The notes: generated from the letters alone by a model not told the origin. A stretch of DNA of 64,000 nt from Bathynomus jamesi (GCA_023014485.1 JAJOZX010005610.1:177501-241500), one strand, 5' to 3'; positions 34,561-45,832 are shown, counted from the first letter of the stretch. Numbers and translations: made by a program.

Positions 34561-35252
34561 AGGAACTAAGCACATTGTAAAAGTGGTAAAGAAATGAGAT
34601 CTATATATTTCATAATAATATTCGGAGAGACAAAACTTTTTCATCGACTATATATATATGTATTTTAATTCAACTTAAAAATTTCTCTTTTCAGGAAAAA
34701 TCTCTCATTTTATATTCATTAACTATTCATTGATATCTTGTTCTTGTGTAGGTCGCAAACATTAATTTTTTGAACATTTTGCCGGAAAGAATTTAAAGTG
34801 TTTGTTAGGAAATCAGTTTGCAGTTAACGTCACTATTTGGCATATTTTAAATGTTTTAAATGCTTAAAAGTGTGTGTGTGTGTAAGAAACTTGTTGAAAT
34901 TCGTTCGGCTTAGCCACTTAACGATTTTCTAGTTATACAGTATATGCAATTTGGATGGTGACGAAAGTTACTTGTACACCTCGCACATATTTCGATAGTT
35001 CATTGGGTAGGTAGTCTAAACAATAATCAATGAGGATCCTATTTTGGCCAGAGAAGCGTCCAGTCATAGACGAATTGAAGCATCCTTTAAGTTACCTTGG
35101 CAACTTCATGGAGCATCACTCTCGCCGTCGTCAATCCCTGATCAAAGTGTAACGGCTGGGGGCGATCGTATAAAATGTCGTCTCTTTTATCACTAAATGT
35201 ATCTTTGTGTCGAATTGTAACTAAATTAATTCTGCTTTTGCTTCTATTTCAG
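34561..35252. other. No recognised gene
   Basis: AT-rich sequence with a short GT run near 34868-34884. No exon supported before 35253. Confidence 0.5.
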
Positions 35253-35346
35253 ATGTTGCCATACAGAATTTCAATATTTTCTTCGTTTGCCTTTGCCAAT
35301 GGCGTTTTGCTGTCCATGCAGACTTTGACCCATTTCATATTCCAGC
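35253..35346 (+). CDS. Possible first coding exon (hydrophobic N-terminus)
   Basis: A good acceptor (CTTTTGCTTCTATTTCAG) is followed at once by ATG, and the frame MLPYRISIFSSFAFANGVLL stays open to a GTGAGT donor at 35347. The peptide is hydrophobic enough to be a weak signal or anchor segment. It is on the same strand as the peroxidase gene downstream and could be its first exon. However, it ends in phase 1, which does not join directly to the exon candidate at 46658, so at least one more exon would be needed. A chance arrangement cannot be excluded. Confidence 0.3.
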
Positions 35347-35366
35347 GTGAGTTACACTTATTATTT

Positions 35367-35402
35367 GTAATAATAATAATAATAATTATTATTATTATTA
35401 TA
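35367..35402. repeat. (AAT)/(ATT) microsatellite
   Basis: Trinucleotide AAT units turn into ATT units, forming a short self-complementary AT-rich block. Confidence 0.85.
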
Positions 35403-35747
35403 TAAATATATAATTATATAATTATTTATAAATATATAATACTCTAAAATGTATAATAATACATTAGGGAAATAGGTTGTCAGTTAGTTTCTCTTTAAAA
35501 GAAACTTCCTTACCTGACAAGAGGCCCGAGGGAAATACTCCTCACTTATTTTGACAAATTAATTTCCAGTTAAATCGAATTCATACTTATTAGGCTTTGT
35601 AAATGTGTATAAAATAAATGTATTATTATGTCATTAATTATACAAATTGTTCAGTATTAATTACTGACAGAAGGGCCATGTCACTTGCATGTTCAGAATA
35701 TGCTAAACCAACTCCTATAACTTTAGAATTAGATTACGCCTTTTAAG

Positions 35748-35920
35748 GGCAACGTCTTTGCCACATCGTAACACTACTTCTCGTTAGATTAGCAAGGTTA
35801 AGCGACGTTGAGTTTGTTCAGTAGTTAGATGGGTGACCGTCCTTTGCGTTCAGATCTCACATAAAGCTGTAGGTCTTCTCTTTCACATAACCTATGCTGC
35901 TACAAAGGAGGTTAAATATC
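35748..35920 (+). mobile_element. 5S rRNA-derived SINE, copy 2 (plus)
   Basis: The head follows arthropod 5S rRNA: GGCAACGTCTTTGCC, TTCTCGTTAGATTAGC, AAGGTTAAGCGACG (A box region), then TTAGATGGGTGACCG (C box). The body AAAGCTGTAGGTC ... CTACAAAGGAGGTTAAAT matches the bodies of the copies at 12272-12450 and 62821-62964. This copy has the most complete 5S-like 5' end. Non-coding, with an internal polymerase III promoter. Confidence 0.8.
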
Positions 35921-36544
35921 CTCAAATATCATTATTGTTATTATTATTACACTTGGAAGGAATTAACTGTTAGACAGGACGTTGAAAGTGAACCTTAATT
36001 CACAATGTTGATGCAGGCAAATAAATCATGCTTTTACAAATTATAATTTCATTTGGAAATGAAGACAATATTTTTTAATCACGTGAATTTTTCCTTTCTT
36101 AAAAGACCCTTTACTTCCTTACCTCATTCACTTATTATAGGCTTAATTATTTAAAATTAACGAATTTTAATTTAATTTTGAAATTGCGAATAGCTCTAAC
36201 CGACTTTTTGAGGATTAACTCATAAATAAACTCATAAGTTACCTCGTAAGTTAAGGTTAACTCATAAGTATTCCTGCTTCGATTGGTGTGCATCATATAT
36301 ATAGTGGACCTAGTTTTAGCCGTTTAAGGTGATAATGATTTGATTGTATGCTAATGATTGATTGATGCAATGATTGCTTATTAATGATAGGCTGGGTTAA
36401 TAATTTATGATGTCATACAGTATCACCGATTGGGAATGGCTAACGGAGAAGGCCCACCATACTATTTGGAGTGATACGAAATGGCTTTCGAGGTCACCAG
36501 GCTCGGATTACACCCGAGCCAGATTAATGTTAAGGTTATGAAAA
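35921..36544. other. No recognised gene
   Basis: AT-rich DNA. An ATT run near 35930-35948 is the only visible structure. Confidence 0.5.
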
Positions 36545-36546
36545 GT

Positions 36547-37051
36547 AGGGGAAGGTGGGGTAAGACGGACTACTTAACACAAAAATGAGTCTAGAAACCA
36601 CATTTATATAATTTTGGGGGTTTTTAGGGGTTGTGGTGGTGCTTTGGGGTGTTATATTTAAAGTCCACACCCTGGTCACGGTTTTTAGAGGAAAAGACTG
36701 AAACACGAGATTTTACCAAATCAATATTTTTATTGTACCAAAAACGAATCACGGGGTAAGATGGACCCCAGGGGTCCATCCTTACTGGCACAACTCACAC
36801 ACAAAAACCTCTTCCTCATCATCATCCTCTACCCCTGCACATTCCTCATGTGCCCATCTCTTGCAAATGGCGCAACAAACCCACCCTTCCCCTCGCACAG
36901 AATTACCAAACGTGTCATTGCAATACAAGCACTTGGTTGAATCTCCATCCTCACTGTCACTGTCATGAGCCCAGGATGGCCCCTTTCTGCTTGGGTTTAG
37001 AGGGGGGGGTTCCATCTCACCCCATGGGTCCGTCTTACCCCACCTTCCCCT
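36547..37051 (-). mobile_element. Non-autonomous pogo-like element with retained finger domain
   Basis: The ends GGGGAAGGTGGGGTAAGACG and the exact reverse complement form an inverted repeat of at least 24 bp, with TA directly outside each end (inside GTAGGGG and CCCCTAC). GGGGTAAGA occurs again internally near 36754. The body keeps only the C-terminal zinc finger of a former transposase on the minus strand. Confidence 0.75.
36782..37015 (-). pseudogene. PHD-type zinc finger, C-terminus of a lost transposase
   Basis: The open frame includes an acidic stretch (HDSDSEDGDSTK), then KCLYCNDTF, GWVCCAICKRWAHEECAG and VFVCELCQ before the stop. The C4-H-C3 spacing is that of a PHD finger. The WAHEECAG form is one I associate with the C-terminus of some pogo/Tigger-like transposases. 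No DNA-binding or DDE domain is present. The true upstream start of the frame is lost, so the apparent 77 residues are a fragment. Confidence 0.7.
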
Positions 37052-37053
37052 AC

Positions 37054-37400
37054 CTTATTGTTTTGTATTTTATTATGAAAATAAAGATATTATTTATTCA
37101 CCGTGATTAACAAAGAATTGACAGTGATTATGGCTAGCCTTTACGTTATGCTGATGACAGTGAATGGAATACGTGACACTCTAATTAAGTAGGCTAAATA
37201 ATTGCATGGATGAACATAGAACAACTGAATGGGCTTAATAATAATGGATTGATGACGCGCGTTTATGGATACGCCTAATGATAGCTGAGAAAAATATGCT
37301 CATTTACATAACGGTAATTATATAATGCTAAATTGGTACACTTTAGATGGATTATAGAAACAAGATGTTGTTGCCTAATGATAATTTGAAGGGATGTACA
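37054..37400. other. No recognised gene
   Basis: AT-rich sequence up to the left end of element II. Confidence 0.5.
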
Positions 37401-37688
37401 GTCTAGGGTGGATCACTTTTCACTTTTTTTTTAAAATTATAGCTGGTCAAAGTTTTTCCCATGATTTGGTTCAGTGGAAGTACACTGACACCATTTTTAC
37501 CAAAATCGATCAATATTTAGGGGTCGCGCATCGACCTTGAAAATTTCAATTTTGGAAATTTGGCCAAATTAACAATTTTTTACCGAATAAAGATAAATCA
37601 TCAAATGACCATATTTTCTGAATCCTCTCAGTGAAAGAAATCCTCTCAGATACTTACCAAGTTGATAGGACAAGTGGTTTAGAAGTTA

Positions 37689-38093
37689 TACTCACCTTGA
37701 CACCTGCGGGCCTGTGAACACGAACCACGATGACTCATCGATCAGGTCCGGAAGGCGCGTCGTGTCATCAACCGAGACGTTGTCATACGTGAAGTCCTCG
37801 GGCACAGCGAGGCGGCACAGCTTCTTTGCCATCTCGTGCTTCACAGTGTCTTCCACTTTGTCACTGCAGAGGGCGAAAACGACGGTCTGAGGCCTCAGAT
37901 ACCACAAGTGCCGCCTGATCACTGCCAGTGAAGCCTCTGCAATCTCGCGATCCACAGCTCTGTACTGCAGAAGACGCTGGTACAACACAAGGTCATTCAG
38001 CGGGGCATCAGCTGCGACAGGAGCCGCCAGCCAGCTCGTCGTCGAACTCCAGCTGACCGCTGAACATCAGGAGTTTCGTGTAGTAGATGATCT
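37689..38093 (-). pseudogene. Element II transposase, last exon
   Basis: The acceptor TTCGTTTCAG opens IIYYTKLLMFSGQLEFDDEL. After a shift near 38005 the frame continues as LVLYQRLLQYRAVDREIAEA, HLWYLRPQTVVFALCSDKVE and ESSWFVFTGPQVSR. The stop codon lies inside AGGTGAG, at the inner edge of the inverted repeat, so the terminus itself supplies the end of the reading frame. Confidence 0.65.
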
Positions 38094-38239
38094 GAAACGA
38101 ATACGCACTGTGATGTATAAATACCGATACCACTCCATATAAGTTTGTTTAATGGTAAATTATTTATCTTATTTTTTTCTGGTAGGGACTTCAAATGGCT
38201 GTTTGCAGAAGGCAATACAATATTTAACTTCTAATTCAA

Positions 38240-38500
38240 AATACCAACCTTGGCTATCCACCTCGCATGATGGTAGGCTCCTGGGCGCATGAAGTGTGTG
38301 CCACGACGTGGCTGGGGCCCCGAGTACCAGGAGTGTAATCTCCGCCACTTCTCGGTAGTCTCTGACAAGACCAGAAGCGGTGCCGAGGAACTTGACTGCC
38401 TCATCTCGGAGCTCCATCAGCCACGTCACCTCCGCCAAATGCTCGATCTCCAGCTCGCGATAAGTCGAGAGGTCGAGCTTGTCCCACCTGAAAGGGGAGT
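38240..38500 (-). pseudogene. Element II transposase, post-catalytic exon
   Basis: WDKLDLSTYRELEIEHLAEV, FLGTASGLVRDYREVAEITL and LVLGAPATSWHTL are followed, after a shift, by FMRPGAYHHARWIAK and a GTTGGT donor near 38245. PG-x-x-HHARW is the third motif shared with element I (SPGTLHHARWL). Confidence 0.65.
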
Positions 38501-38639
38501 TATGAAAATATTGCATGAAAACGACTGAAGTTTCCCTTTTCGACTGCTATTAACATCATTAGTAGAAGGACGCTGATATCTCAATTGCTCTGAAGGCAAA
38601 AAATCATTGAAGAAAACAAATGCGCCTTAGACTTGAAAT

Positions 38640-39010
38640 TCACCTTCTCCTCAGATACTGGAACAAAGGTTCAGTTGGTGTTGTGGTTCTTCCAAACGCG
38701 GTGATGACCACTGCCCCCACGATGAGCTCCATAACGTGATGGCGACAGCCCAGCTGGAAGAGCGGTTTACCAAGCATGTTCTCCAGCCGGACCACCGCAC
38801 CCTGCACCCTCCCCGTATTGGAGGAAGTTGTGTCGAAGCACAGTCCAATCACGTTGTTCTCGCATCCCCAGTCTTTGAGAGCACGAAAGGCGCCTGGGCC
38901 TGGGACAGACCGGTGCCGTCAGCAACAGTCGGAACGGCCAGCAACTTTCCTTCTGTGCATTGGGGAGCTCCGGAGATAAATCGCCTGGCGGTGCTCCAAG
39001 ATCCAAGAGT
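38640..39010 (-). pseudogene. Element II transposase, central catalytic part
   Basis: Readable blocks on the minus strand: FISGAPQCTEGKLLAVPTVA then DGTGLSQAQ near 38900-38985, a one- or two-base shift, then GLCFDTTSSNTGRVQG (about 38845) and LFQLGCRHHVMELIVGAVV (about 38760). D-T-T-x-x-NTG and C-x-x-H-x-x-EL are the signature also seen in element I. A long open frame on the opposite strand (38736-39326) is a shadow of this region. Confidence 0.65.
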
Positions 39011-39122
39011 CCGAAACGTATGTCATACATGCCAATCCATTATCGTCCACTGGAATGTCAATCCACTGTCGTTACTGGAACATGTTAATTCACTGTCGTC
39101 CACGGTGATGGGCAAAACTGAC

Positions 39123-39310
39123 CTTGATTACTTTACCGTCCCAGTGGACGACACATGCCTCGGAGATACGAAGGATTTCTGCACAGCTGTCGACACTTCA
39201 CAACGATGTGCCACTCTTCCACGGCGAGACGTGTCCTTCGAGATACTGAATTTGTCCAGGTCTGCGGGCGGATCTGCCGAACGTAGGACTGCCGCCACGA
39301 CACTTGCTAC
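39123..39310 (-). pseudogene. Element II transposase, second exon
   Basis: Acceptor CGCACATAG precedes VASVVAAVLRSADPPADLDK at 39310. After a likely one-base shift the frame reads EILRISEACVVHWDGKVIK and meets a possible GTCAGT donor at 39122. HWDGKVI aligns with FDGRKD of element I and may hold the first catalytic Asp. The frameshift near 39180 makes this copy defective. Confidence 0.6.
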
Positions 39311-39441
39311 CTATGTGCGAAATTGAAAGGAAATTGACAAGGATGCGTATGGTTTTTATGTGACAAAATAATCACTAAATTTTCCGTCGTTACGTCTATT
39401 ATATCTTTGTCAAGGAAAAATCATTACTGATATATACACAC

Positions 39442-40257
39442 CTGATTATTGGACATCCGGAAGCGATCAGCCACTTCAATAACAGCCGGTGCATTGAGGA
39501 TGCGGTGAGGAAGGCTGATTGATACAGTTGATTCTCTCGGCTGTCGGTATGGTGGTTCTAGCTGTGATTCGGAGTTGCTCGATGATCTGCTTTCTATAGA
39601 TTCATCGTCGCTCTCAGCATCGGTTCCCAATTTCGTTTTTGAGGTGCCTGGCTCATCACGAGATTGTTGTCTTGAGAGTTGCCGTTTTCTCTTGACAACG
39701 AACACTTTATCATTCCCACTCATTGTTGCCTGGCGCAGGCCCCGTTGATCCTCATAAAATTTAATATCTTCTTGTTTGTTGTTGTCTGAGAGCAGTCGAC
39801 TTTTCTGTATCTCTTCAATAGCATCGGGAGCTCCGATGTCCCAGAGCTTGTTCAGATTTTCTGAAAACTTCTCCCTGCCTTTTCCCGCGTCACTGTCTCT
39901 CATCTTGCTCTTCTGCAGCGAGCGCCACTCTTCCCACAGTAACTCCAGTTTTCTTTCGCAGTTACGCCTCGTGATCGTCTTTATACGTGCCATGTTCCAA
40001 AATGCCAGAACATTGGCCACCGTGTCTTTTACGGCGGCCTTCCTGTCAGTAGTTTCCTGCTTGGCATAGAAGAAGTACTGGAGAACTTGATGGGTGGTTG
40101 GCAATTTGGCACCACCGATCGAGGAAGATGGCTGACCAATTAAGAAGACGTCCGTGGCTGACCTTAGAGAAGGTGGTGCTGTTGTTGCTGCTTTCTCTTT
40201 TCCAGAATAAGTAACTTTCAGAGTCTTCCCACTCCTGGTTGTTAACAGTTTATCCAT
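39442..40257 (-). CDS. Element II transposase, first coding exon
   Basis: Start MDKLLTTRSGKTLKVTYSGK at 40257. The frame runs open for about 270 codons to a donor (AATCAG|GTGTGT) at 39442. It contains VLQYFFYAKQE, then NVLAFWNMARIKTITRRNCE, KLELLWEEWRSLQKSKMRDS, a block with LNKLWDIGAPDAIEEIQKS, and EDQRGLRQATMSGNDKVFVV, ending in a Ser/Glu-rich linker. This order is parallel to the N-terminal part of the element I protein (FDMSSCECYDKGMIG then the QKQRKNQLGPIDR region). I recall the same blocks in uncharacterised invertebrate proteins but know no assigned function for them. It likely contributes DNA recognition ahead of the catalytic part. Confidence 0.7.
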
Positions 40258-40738
40258 TGTACTAAAGTCTAGACTTATCAAACAAGAATCAATTGACACA
40301 GTTGATCTGTAAAAAGCAAACTGTGATTAGTAAAAATATTGGTCATAGACATAGCGTGTGTGTAATTGGGATTTTAGGATGCGCCAGCTACTGATGCTAT
40401 GATTACGTCCATAACGGGGGACAAATACGGTATTTTAAATTTTAATGTTATTTCTAGGTGAGTGTAACTTCTAAACCACTTGTCCGATCAACTTGGTAAG
40501 TATCTGAGAGGATTTCTTTCACTGAGAGGATTCAGAAAATATGGTCATTTGATGATTTATCTTTATTCAGTAAAACATTGTCAATTTGGCCAAATTTCCA
40601 AAATTGAAATTTTCAAGGTCGATGCGCGACCCCTAAATATTGATCGATTTTGGTAAAAATGGTGTCAGTGTACTTCCACTGAACCAAATCATGGGAAAAA
40701 CTTTGACCAGCTATAATTTTTTAAAGTGATCCACCCTA

Positions 40739-42289
40739 ATGTACATTGTAAATGAATTAGGCCTGCAGTAAGAGAAATTAAGTTATCACATAAACATATA
40801 AATGAACACAATAATACACAATGATACGCGAAATTACGGTTTTCGGAAGGACACTTGAATTGGGTAATAGGAATTAGGAAATAGGCCTACTGCGTTTAAC
40901 GAGAGTTAGTTGGAACGCTTAATTACTCACTTTGGGAGTATAGCCTACCGTTCGGCGGTAGGCTGGTGTAGGCTTCACGAGTTACTTAGAAAAGATGCGC
41001 TTCGCTTACCGGGACGATGAAAACCTTTGTTGAAGTGTCGAGTGAACCTATTACTGTAGGCTCGAAATGTCGTTGATCGTACTATGGAAGCTGGTCGCTC
41101 ACACGTTGGTCGTGTCGTGGATTAGGCCTCTTGCGGAGGAGAAGATGTTTGCTGTAGGCTTTGTAGAACGTAGGCCCGACTGTTGTTGCTTCTCGAGGTG
41201 TAGGATGGCCTTTAAATGACTACAATTGATCTTGTAGGTGTAGGCCAGGGGGTTGTTGCCTCTTGAGATGCCGGATGGCCTGAAGATGATCGGGCCTACT
41301 AGATTCTTGTTGACGGCAGTTTTCAGGAAGCGGAGAAAGCTGACCAGAGGTGAAGTGATTGGAGTTTGTAGCTTCACCGCCGAGACACGTGATGTACCTT
41401 GAGGATGTCTTCTCGTAGCGTTGAGCTTTGCCGGTGGTCCTCGAGGATATTTGATAACCGGTTGAGGGATTATTAGGAGACCAAGGGAAATGCCTGTTGC
41501 AGTTGTGGTTTGCAGGTGATGCTTCGTTTCTTGAATGGGAGCGTTGAAGTGAGCCTTGATCTTGAGCCTGCTAAAGCTGATACGGGGTGACGGAGTGTAG
41601 AGTAGTCTTATGAAATGGACGCACGAAAGAAGTGGGGTCGAGTGCCAGTGAACTGCGCCTTATATAACCTTGGGAAACTTCGAATCCCTCAGTTCGAGGC
41701 TAGCGTCATTGCTTGAAACCGTCTTGAGTTTTCTTTGTTCCTCGACACCACGTGTGTTTTAAGAATGTTTGAAAAGTGGCGGTGAAACGAATTCCTATGG
41801 CTGTTCTTTGTCTGTTTTCTATCTGTAGTTGTCTGTTCCGCTACATATATATTAGAGTAATATGGAATTAGTAAAAAATATAACTAAATTATAGCTACAG
41901 GATAATGTATCATAATAACCAAGCTAATAATAGTAATAAAAGTGAGAATAACACTAGTAATTGTAGCAGTATTAGTACTATTATTTCTATTACTGTAATC
42001 AACCATGCGAATCGTGCATATGAAGTCATTTTCTTGTTTTTCTTAAGGATGCGAACTATTCATTTTGAGATCAATGATAAAACAATTAGTATTAGTCATA
42101 AGTTAAAAATCGGGATAATATTAGAATAAAGTTCAGAATTTATTAATTAAACCGTTTAGGAACTAATACTAGTAATAGGGTTTTCAAAATTAAATAAAAA
42201 ACTAAAAAATCAACCCACACATTTAACTGCTTCAGATTTCAAACTAAACTACGAGCGTAATATAGAAAGTTGTATACCTGTATGTGAAA
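40739..42289. other. No recognised gene; possible TATA box
   Basis: A moderately GC-rich block at about 40920-41800 contains two imperfect repeats of a GGATGGCCT unit (about 41150-41220 and 41240-41300) and TTATATAACC near 41670. It could be a promoter or part of an LTR, but no matching second LTR was seen. The rest is AT-rich. Confidence 0.35.
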
Positions 42290-43722
42290 ACCTATCTAAT
42301 TCTAATTCTTCTCGCTCCTTCTGGCATCCAGCTAAGAACCTCTTCACCAACTTTACTTCCCCTTCTTTCCCTCCTCTTTTCCATTCTGACGGCACAGTTG
42401 CCGTCCCTTCTCCTGATAAAACTGAACTTTTGCTCAAACTTTCGCTTACAATTCAACTCTGGACGATTCCGGTGCTGTTCTTCCATCTCCTCCCCCCCCT
42501 CTGACTTTATTATGTCTGAAATTAGAATCTCTTCCAAAGATGTTTTTTCTGCCCTATCTGGGCTCAACTCTAGAAGACGTACGGTCCTGATGGTGTTCCT
42601 TCTCTTGTTCTCAAGAACTGTGCTTCAGTGCTGACACCCTACCTAAGCAAACTCTTTCATCTTTGTCTCTCATCTGGCACTTTTCCTTCCTGCTGGACGT
42701 TCGCTTTCATTCACCCTGTCCCAAAGAAGGGTGACCGCTCTCAACCTTCCAACTATTGTTCAAATGCTTTGATTTCGTGTCTTTCTGAAGTTTTTTAATC
42801 TATCCTTAATAGGAAGATTCTTAAGCACTTCTCTTCTCACAATCATCTTTAAGATCGTCAGTATGGGTTCCACAAGGGACGCTCTACTGGTGATCTTCTT
42901 GCATATATCTCTGACTCTTGATCATCCTCCTTTCGGAATTTCGGTGAAACCTTTGCTATTGCGATTGACATATCAAAAGCTTTTGATAGAGTCTGGCAGA
43001 AATCTTTAATTTGGAAATTGCCCTCCTTCGTTTCTATCCTTCTATCTGTGCCTTCATCTCTAATTTCCTTTCCGGCCAATCTGTAGCTGCAGTTGCAGAT
43101 GGTCACCGTTCTTCTCCTAAAGCGATCAACATTCACTCCATGATTCGCGTAGGGCGGCTGTGGAGCACCTGATCTCTGATCTTTCTGCTCTCTCTGATTG
43201 GGGCAGAGAAAACCTTGTGGCTTTCAATGCCTCTAAAACTCAGTTTCTCTGTCTACTCGTCACAATCTTCCACACGACTATCCCCTTACCTTCAACAATA
43301 CACAACTCACTCCTTCCTCTTCTCTTAACATTAGTGGCGTTTCCTGTTCTCGTGATCTTTCCTGGAAAGATCACATGTACTCTCTTTCTAAAACAGCTTC
43401 TAAGAGGTTAGGTGTGCTATACCGCCTCCGCGATTTCTTCACCCCCACTCAGTTGCTGTCTCTGTACAGGGGTCTTGTTCGCCTCTGTATGAAGTATGCA
43501 AGAGTTAATCGGTATTTTCAATCTTTCATCTACTCAACTGGTCAACCCTGGAACAATCTTCCTCAATCCATCTTTCCTCCTGTCTATAATCTCCCATTTT
43601 TCAAAAGCAGAGTGTCTGGACATCTCGAAAACCCCCGGCCTTGATTTTGGTTCTCTTCTTTTTTATGGGAGGATGGCGTTTCCGCGGGCATTCGCCCTTG
43701 GCACCTCCCTCCTGCATAAAAT
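42290..43722 (+). pseudogene. LINE (CR1/jockey-like) copy E, with internal deletions
   Basis: Starts inside the region before the RT (NLSNSNSSRSFWHPAKNLF) and runs to the shared 3' terminus (CATTCGCCCTTGG, CTGCATAAAA). RT blocks appear in shifted frames: EIRISSKDVFSALSGLNSRR near 42520, a PVPKKGDRSQPSNY-like block near 42720, and ATFAIAIDISKAFDRVWQKS near 42950. At about 43130 the sequence jumps from the palm region to VSDLSALSDWGRENLVAFNA, removing the segment with PQGS and YADD. C-terminal sequence (LGVLYRLRDFFTPTQLLSLY) follows, with another deletion near 43500. Confidence 0.8.
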
Positions 43723-45580
43723 AATACAGGCATAGATATATGAAATCATAAAGTACTGTATATTATGTATATTACTTTCACCGTGACTGACGCCATCCTG
43801 AAGGGGCATTAGTGGAAGTTACTGAAGCTTGACGTTTTTTGAACTAGAAAGTTTTTAAGTTTCATGTAGTAAGACAAATTATACACAAGCCTGCGATGGT
43901 TTTGTTGTCCGAAATACTTTATAACTTATACAGTAACTTTTGCACGCTGATTCCGAAAATAATATTCATTTTTTTGCCATCACGTACACATTTTTCACAA
44001 AATGTCATATTTCATATTACATATATAAGTAATTTTCATTAAATTTTGATTAAAAACTACTGCCTATAAATGCTTGGTTTTACTAAGACATCAAAGAAAT
44101 GGAGAAGAGATATCAGGGAAGGTGAGACATCAGCATGGAGGATGATTACAGCTGGATGTTGAAATGGGATACTCCAGAATTATTACATAAAAGAAAAGGA
44201 ACAGCGCGTACATTGGAGACTATGTACAAATAAAGATGAATATGTAATTGACGTTAATAGTCTTTTCTTTTTAAAGTTGTTAGCATTTGTAATTAGTATA
44301 ACAGAGCGAAATAGGTACCTAATGTAAATTGAAATAAATAATATTTATGTTGTTTTTCCCTTCCAGTTTGCAGAAAATCCTTACGTGATGGAAAAAAATG
44401 GACACCTTATTCGAAATCAGCGTAGATGAATTATATAAAATCAGTTATTAATACGGAAACAACTCTTACAAAGTTCTTATTCGCAGGCTTGTGTTATTTA
44501 CCTCACACTAACTCGTTCAATGAAGGAGCAACAAAGGAAGTTTCATTCTCAAAAGAAAAATTTGCATATGGTGTATGTGTAGCCAGAAAATGAAAATTAA
44601 CAGTTTCTCATGTATAGTGTATAAAATATCCGCTTAAAAAAGAAAAGGAAACTGTCTTTTCGTTTAGTTTGTAAACAATGACTCGCATGTTTTCGTGGAG
44701 AAAATGGGTTGGGGGGGGGGATTCCAAATTTTTTACAGGGATTTTCTATTACTTAATTTTCTTTAGTTTTCATATAAACAAACTTAAACTTTTAGTTTTC
44801 AAAATTAGTTCCCTTTTCAAATACTTTTTTTTTTTTAAATTTCAAATAAAAGAAAAATAAAGGCTTTCATTATCATAAATTTAATTAAATTAACGTTACA
44901 ATTTCTATAACTTACAAAAGTAAAAATAAATATATATATATATATTATATATATTATATATATTTATTCATTTATTCAGCTTTTCTGTACATTATGTAAC
45001 ATAAAATTATGAGTAAATAAGCTAGATAAGCAACATAGTTTCAAATTTCCTTAACTATTACAAATACCCATGACTCCAATTTGTGGCATCTGTGCTTGAA
45101 AGCGAACTTCATATTGTTGTCTGAAGCTGGAAGACGATTGAGTTTCGTAAGCCTTATAAATTCGGTTGATAGATTTTATCCAGGAAAATGTGGGAACGAA
45201 TCTTGTTAGGTTGTTTTTGTTCTTTTATACGTCAAATTAATTCTGAATAGTTGTAACGAGAGAGGAGAAAGAAGAATGACATTTTTAATACTCCATTAGT
45301 TCTATTTCGATACGTTTGCATTTGAGGATATTAATTATTCAGTATTTAGCGAATAAGCGTCCAAAGAACTAGTTTCGTATCTGGTTGGGTGTTGGTTGAT
45401 GCCACCCAGTGCATCATCTGAGAGTTCTCATCATATGTTATATGACTGGAAACAAAGCAGTTCAAGTGCTATTCATGAAAGGCCACAGAACTGAGCTACA
45501 TGAAAGTTTAAGGTCATACTCTCAAAAATAGCCTAAAATGTACCTTAGGAAGGTAAAGAAAATAGGTTAACTGCCTTAAT
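43723..45580. other. No recognised gene
   Basis: AT-rich DNA with a G-run at about 44709-44719, a T-run near 44826 and a TA block near 44930-44965. No exon or element border could be supported. Confidence 0.5.
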
Positions 45581-45832
45581 TAATGATGCAACTGGACCGG
45601 TCAGGACCAGACTTCAAAAGAAATGGTCTGGGCCTGTCCAGACCACTACTTTTCAGTTTTTGCAAGTATTTAATGTGAATTTCAGCTAAACTACTTGCTT
45701 GCTTCACTATATAATAAAAAGTATCACTCGAATAACACATTTCTGGTATAATTTGACTTAACTGTGCTTAATAAGCTTATTTGGATTCTGGACCAGTCTG
45801 GACTGGTCCCAGGATCTTGTATTGCATCGCTA
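45581..45832. mobile_element. MITE, 252 bp, with near-perfect 8-bp duplication
   Basis: TAATGATGCAACTGGACCGG at the left and GTATTGCATCGCTA at the right are inverted over about 12 bases. Repeated GGACCAGTC-like motifs lie subterminally in both orientations. GCCTTAAT before and GTCTTAAT after differ at one base. hAT-like in style. Confidence 0.65.

Larger units (their letters stand above)
37404..40738 (-). mobile_element. DNA transposon element II with long inverted repeats
   Basis: The ends TAGGGTGGATCACTTT (37404) and AAAGTGATCCACCCTA (40738) open inverted repeats of about 290 bp (37404-37697 and 40456-40738) with high identity. The inner border of each reads ACTCACCT or its reverse. ATGTACA is found at 37394-37400 and at 40739-40745. 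On the left, three extra bases (GTC) lie between it and the end, so a 7-bp duplication is likely but not clean. Between the repeats is an intron-containing transposase gene on the minus strand, related to that of element I. Confidence 0.8.

Noticed and set aside
35748..35870. Functional 5S rRNA gene
   Set aside because: Many positions differ from 5S, the 3' half diverges, and the body is shared by other dispersed copies.
38736..39326. 196-codon open frame on the + strand
   Set aside because: It is the antisense shadow of the element II catalytic exons; its translation has no family signature, while the minus strand carries FDTTSSNTG and CRHHVMELI.
40920..41800. LTR retrotransposon end
   Set aside because: TATA-like and repeat features exist, but no second LTR, primer-binding site or gag/pol sequence was found nearby.
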